NCBI RefSeq assembly: GCF_030034735.1 | Contig: NZ_CP125370.1 | Span: forward strand, 3,658,001-3,722,000 | Length of the DNA stretch: 64,000 nucleotides | Reading direction: 5' to 3' | Origin: Paenibacillus sp. RC334 | Lineage (GTDB): Bacteria > Bacillota > Bacilli > Paenibacillales > Paenibacillaceae | Shown: positions 62,722 through 64,000 of the stretch, piece by piece | Layout of the letters: every line of letters begins with the position of its first letter | How positions within the stretch are numbered: position 1 is the stretch's first letter | Position numbers and translations under genes: made by a program | Notes under the pieces: model-generated | What the model was told of the DNA's origin: nothing | What the model saw: the letters and a program-made list of their open reading frames with translations, nothing else | Database searches by the model: none

Positions 62722-64000
62722 CTACAGTTGTGTCCGGCTACGCACCTCAAAAATAGCGAATTTCAAATAATGGCCTTCCTCCACACCCAGAATTTGGGGA
62801 TGATCCTTGCCAGCCGCTCTCCAATCCACCAGACGGAGGATTTTTCCGGCATCTGCCGCCGCTTCCTTAATCGTGTCCAGAAACAGCTCCGGCCGCATAT
62901 GGAATGAGCAACTCGCAGTCACTAAATAGCCGCCCTCATTGACCAGCTTCATCCCGTGCAGATTAATATCCTTATATCCCCGCGTAGCTCCTTTGACCGC
63001 ATTCTTTGTTTTGGCAAAGGCCGGCGGATCAAGAATAACTACATCAAAGGTACGTCCGCCCCCTGCTGTGAGCGGCTTGGAAGTATCCCCCTTTCCCCCG
63101 GCCCGCGCGGTGCGTTCCTCTAAGCCTTTAACCTGATTGCGCAAATATTGGAAAGCATCGTCCACGACAAACTCGACGCGTTCCTCAAAACCGTTCAGCT
63201 TGACATTATCCCGTGCGCTTTCAATTGCGTGCTCGGAAATATCAAGACAGGTTACTTTTTTAGCACCGTATTTGCAGGCATTGAGCGTAAAGCTTCCCGT
63301 ATGTGAAAAGCACTCCAGCACGGTTGCACCATCCCAGAATGGGAACTCCACAACCTTGCCGCTTCTGTTCACAGGCTTCATGACCGCTGTGCCAGCGTCA
63401 CCCTGTTCTGCTACTTCCTGTAGCGTAATTCCGCTGCGTCCTCCCCAGCCCGTCATCAGTGGAGCAATCGCCGCACGATTCTCACGCTGGTCAAAGAAAT
63501 AGCCTGTCTTCTGGCCCTCTACAATATCGACCTTGATACGCAAACCATTTTCCGTTACCACGACATGACGTGGGCAGTCGCCATATAAAGGCCCTTTGGT
63601 CTGTTCCAGTCCTTCCAGCTCGCGGATGGATACATCGCTGCGCTCATATATACCAACAGGGCCAATCACTTCAACAAGTGCATCCCTGATTTCTTCCCTG
63701 CGGCGATCCATACCGAGCGTTAATAATTGTACGACTAACACGTCGCCAAAACGGTCTACAATCAGCCCGGGTAAAAAATCAGCCTCGCCGTATACCAGCC
63801 GATACGCGTCTCCCCCGGTCACAAAACGTTCACGGTGCTCCAGACAATCGCGGAACCGTTTGGCAAAAAAGCTTTGATCCATCGCTTCCAGCGGCTCGTA
63901 GGACATCACACGCACCGTAATTTGCGAGGCCGGATTATAGTAACCCGTTGCCAAATAACGGCCCTGATGGTTTACGATACTGACCAGATCACCCGCCTCC
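62722..64000 (-). CDS. Class I SAM-dependent rRNA methyltransferase, RlmI/YwbD-like (5' end outside window)
   Basis: At least 425 residues; the frame is open to the right edge, so the true start and most of the N-terminal PUA domain lie beyond it. The visible part begins near DLVSIVNHQGRYLATGYYN (PUA end), then DRFGDVLVVQLL, ERSDVSIRELEGL, KTGYFFDQRENRAAI, the SAM motif VLECFSHTGSFTLNA and the catalytic-loop DVVILDPPAFAKTKNAVKG. RlmI methylates C1962 of 23S rRNA in E. coli; the same order of domains supports that activity, but the exact site is inferred. It ends 231 bases before addB, on the same strand. Confidence 0.9.
   Translation of the reverse strand, partial: EAGDLVSIVNHQGRYLATGYYNPASQITVRVMSYEPLEAMDQSFFAKRFRDCLEHRERFVTGGDAYRLVYGEADFLPGLIVDRFGDVLVVQLLTLGMDRRREEIRDALVEVIGPVGIYERSDVSIRELEGLEQTKGPLYGDCPRHVVVTENGLRIKVDIVEGQKTGYFFDQRENRAAIAPLMTGWGGRSGITLQEVAEQGDAGTAVMKPVNRSGKVVEFPFWDGATVLECFSHTGSFTLNACKYGAKKVTCLDISEHAIESARDNVKLNGFEERVEFVVDDAFQYLRNQVKGLEERTARAGGKGDTSKPLTAGGGRTFDVVILDPPAFAKTKNAVKGATRGYKDINLHGMKLVNEGGYLVTASCSFHMRPELFLDTIKEAAADAGKILRLVDWRAAGKDHPQILGVEEGHYLKFAIFEVRSRTQL

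Noticed and set aside
1..64000. CRISPR arrays, prophage genes, insertion sequences, toxin-antitoxin or other defence genes
   Set aside because: I saw no regularly spaced repeats, no transposase or integrase, and no recognisable defence gene in the window.

Overview
The window looks like chromosomal DNA from a spore-forming, low-to-mid GC Gram-positive of the Paenibacillus type. The evidence is the Bacillales-style block rpsU-yqeY-nfeD-floA-yqfC-yqfD-phoH-pgpH-ybeY-dgkA-era-yqzL-recO-glyQ-glyS-yqxD-dnaG-rpoD-trmK-nif3, together with sporulation genes (yqfC, yqfD, a cotD-like coat gene), an LCP cell-wall protein, AddAB instead of RecBCD, and strong GGAGG ribosome binding sites. The genus is inferred from gene order and protein style, not from a search. 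Most genes lie on the minus strand. I saw no tRNA, CRISPR array, insertion sequence, prophage or obvious defence island.

Layout. 1-10.8 kb: the tail of an unknown gene, a possible 37-residue small protein, an LCP wall-polymer ligase, the ribosome-associated GTPase TypA with a hairpin-bearing leader, a small membrane protein, two divergent TerC paralogues, the tRNA 4-thiouridine pair (cysteine desulfurase plus ThiI), a lytic transglycosylase and three small conserved proteins. 11-20.6 kb: accessory genes, namely a membrane-anchored subtilase, a CotD-like coat protein, a MocR regulator, a MarR-controlled heterodimeric ABC exporter whose second subunit is frameshifted, and a PLP aminotransferase. 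20.9-21.4 kb: RNase P RNA with A-type (E. coli-like) signatures, unexpected for a Bacillales-like genome.

21.4-46.2 kb: the housekeeping block above. It carries translation (glyQS under a GGC-specifier T-box, rpsU, ybeY, era), replication and transcription (dnaG, rpoD), membrane and second-messenger functions (dgkA, pgpH, floA, nfeD) and sporulation (yqfC, yqfD). Compared with my recollection of B. subtilis, cdd, ccpN and yqfL are absent from their usual places, and an amino-acid permease plus a one-pass membrane protein sit between yqfC and floA. 46.3-50.1 kb: a HIT protein, a divergent MocR regulator/EamA exporter pair, and a Gly/Tyr/Pro-rich protein of unknown function. 50.2-64 kb: the DNA-repair operon addB-addA-sbcD-sbcC, ending in an unusual branched terminator, and a truncated rRNA methyltransferase gene at the right edge.

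Two genes are broken by single-nucleotide lesions: the second ABC exporter subunit (one extra G near 17925) and addA (an in-frame TAG at 58325-58323 where Trp is expected). Both may be sequence errors or real mutations. I did not find a convincing new multi-gene system. The most interesting leads are the A-type RNase P RNA, the repeated short stem-loop in the yqf/phoH region, the branched RNA after sbcC, the typA leader hairpin, and regulator binding-site candidates in front of the MarR gene and between the MocR and EamA genes.
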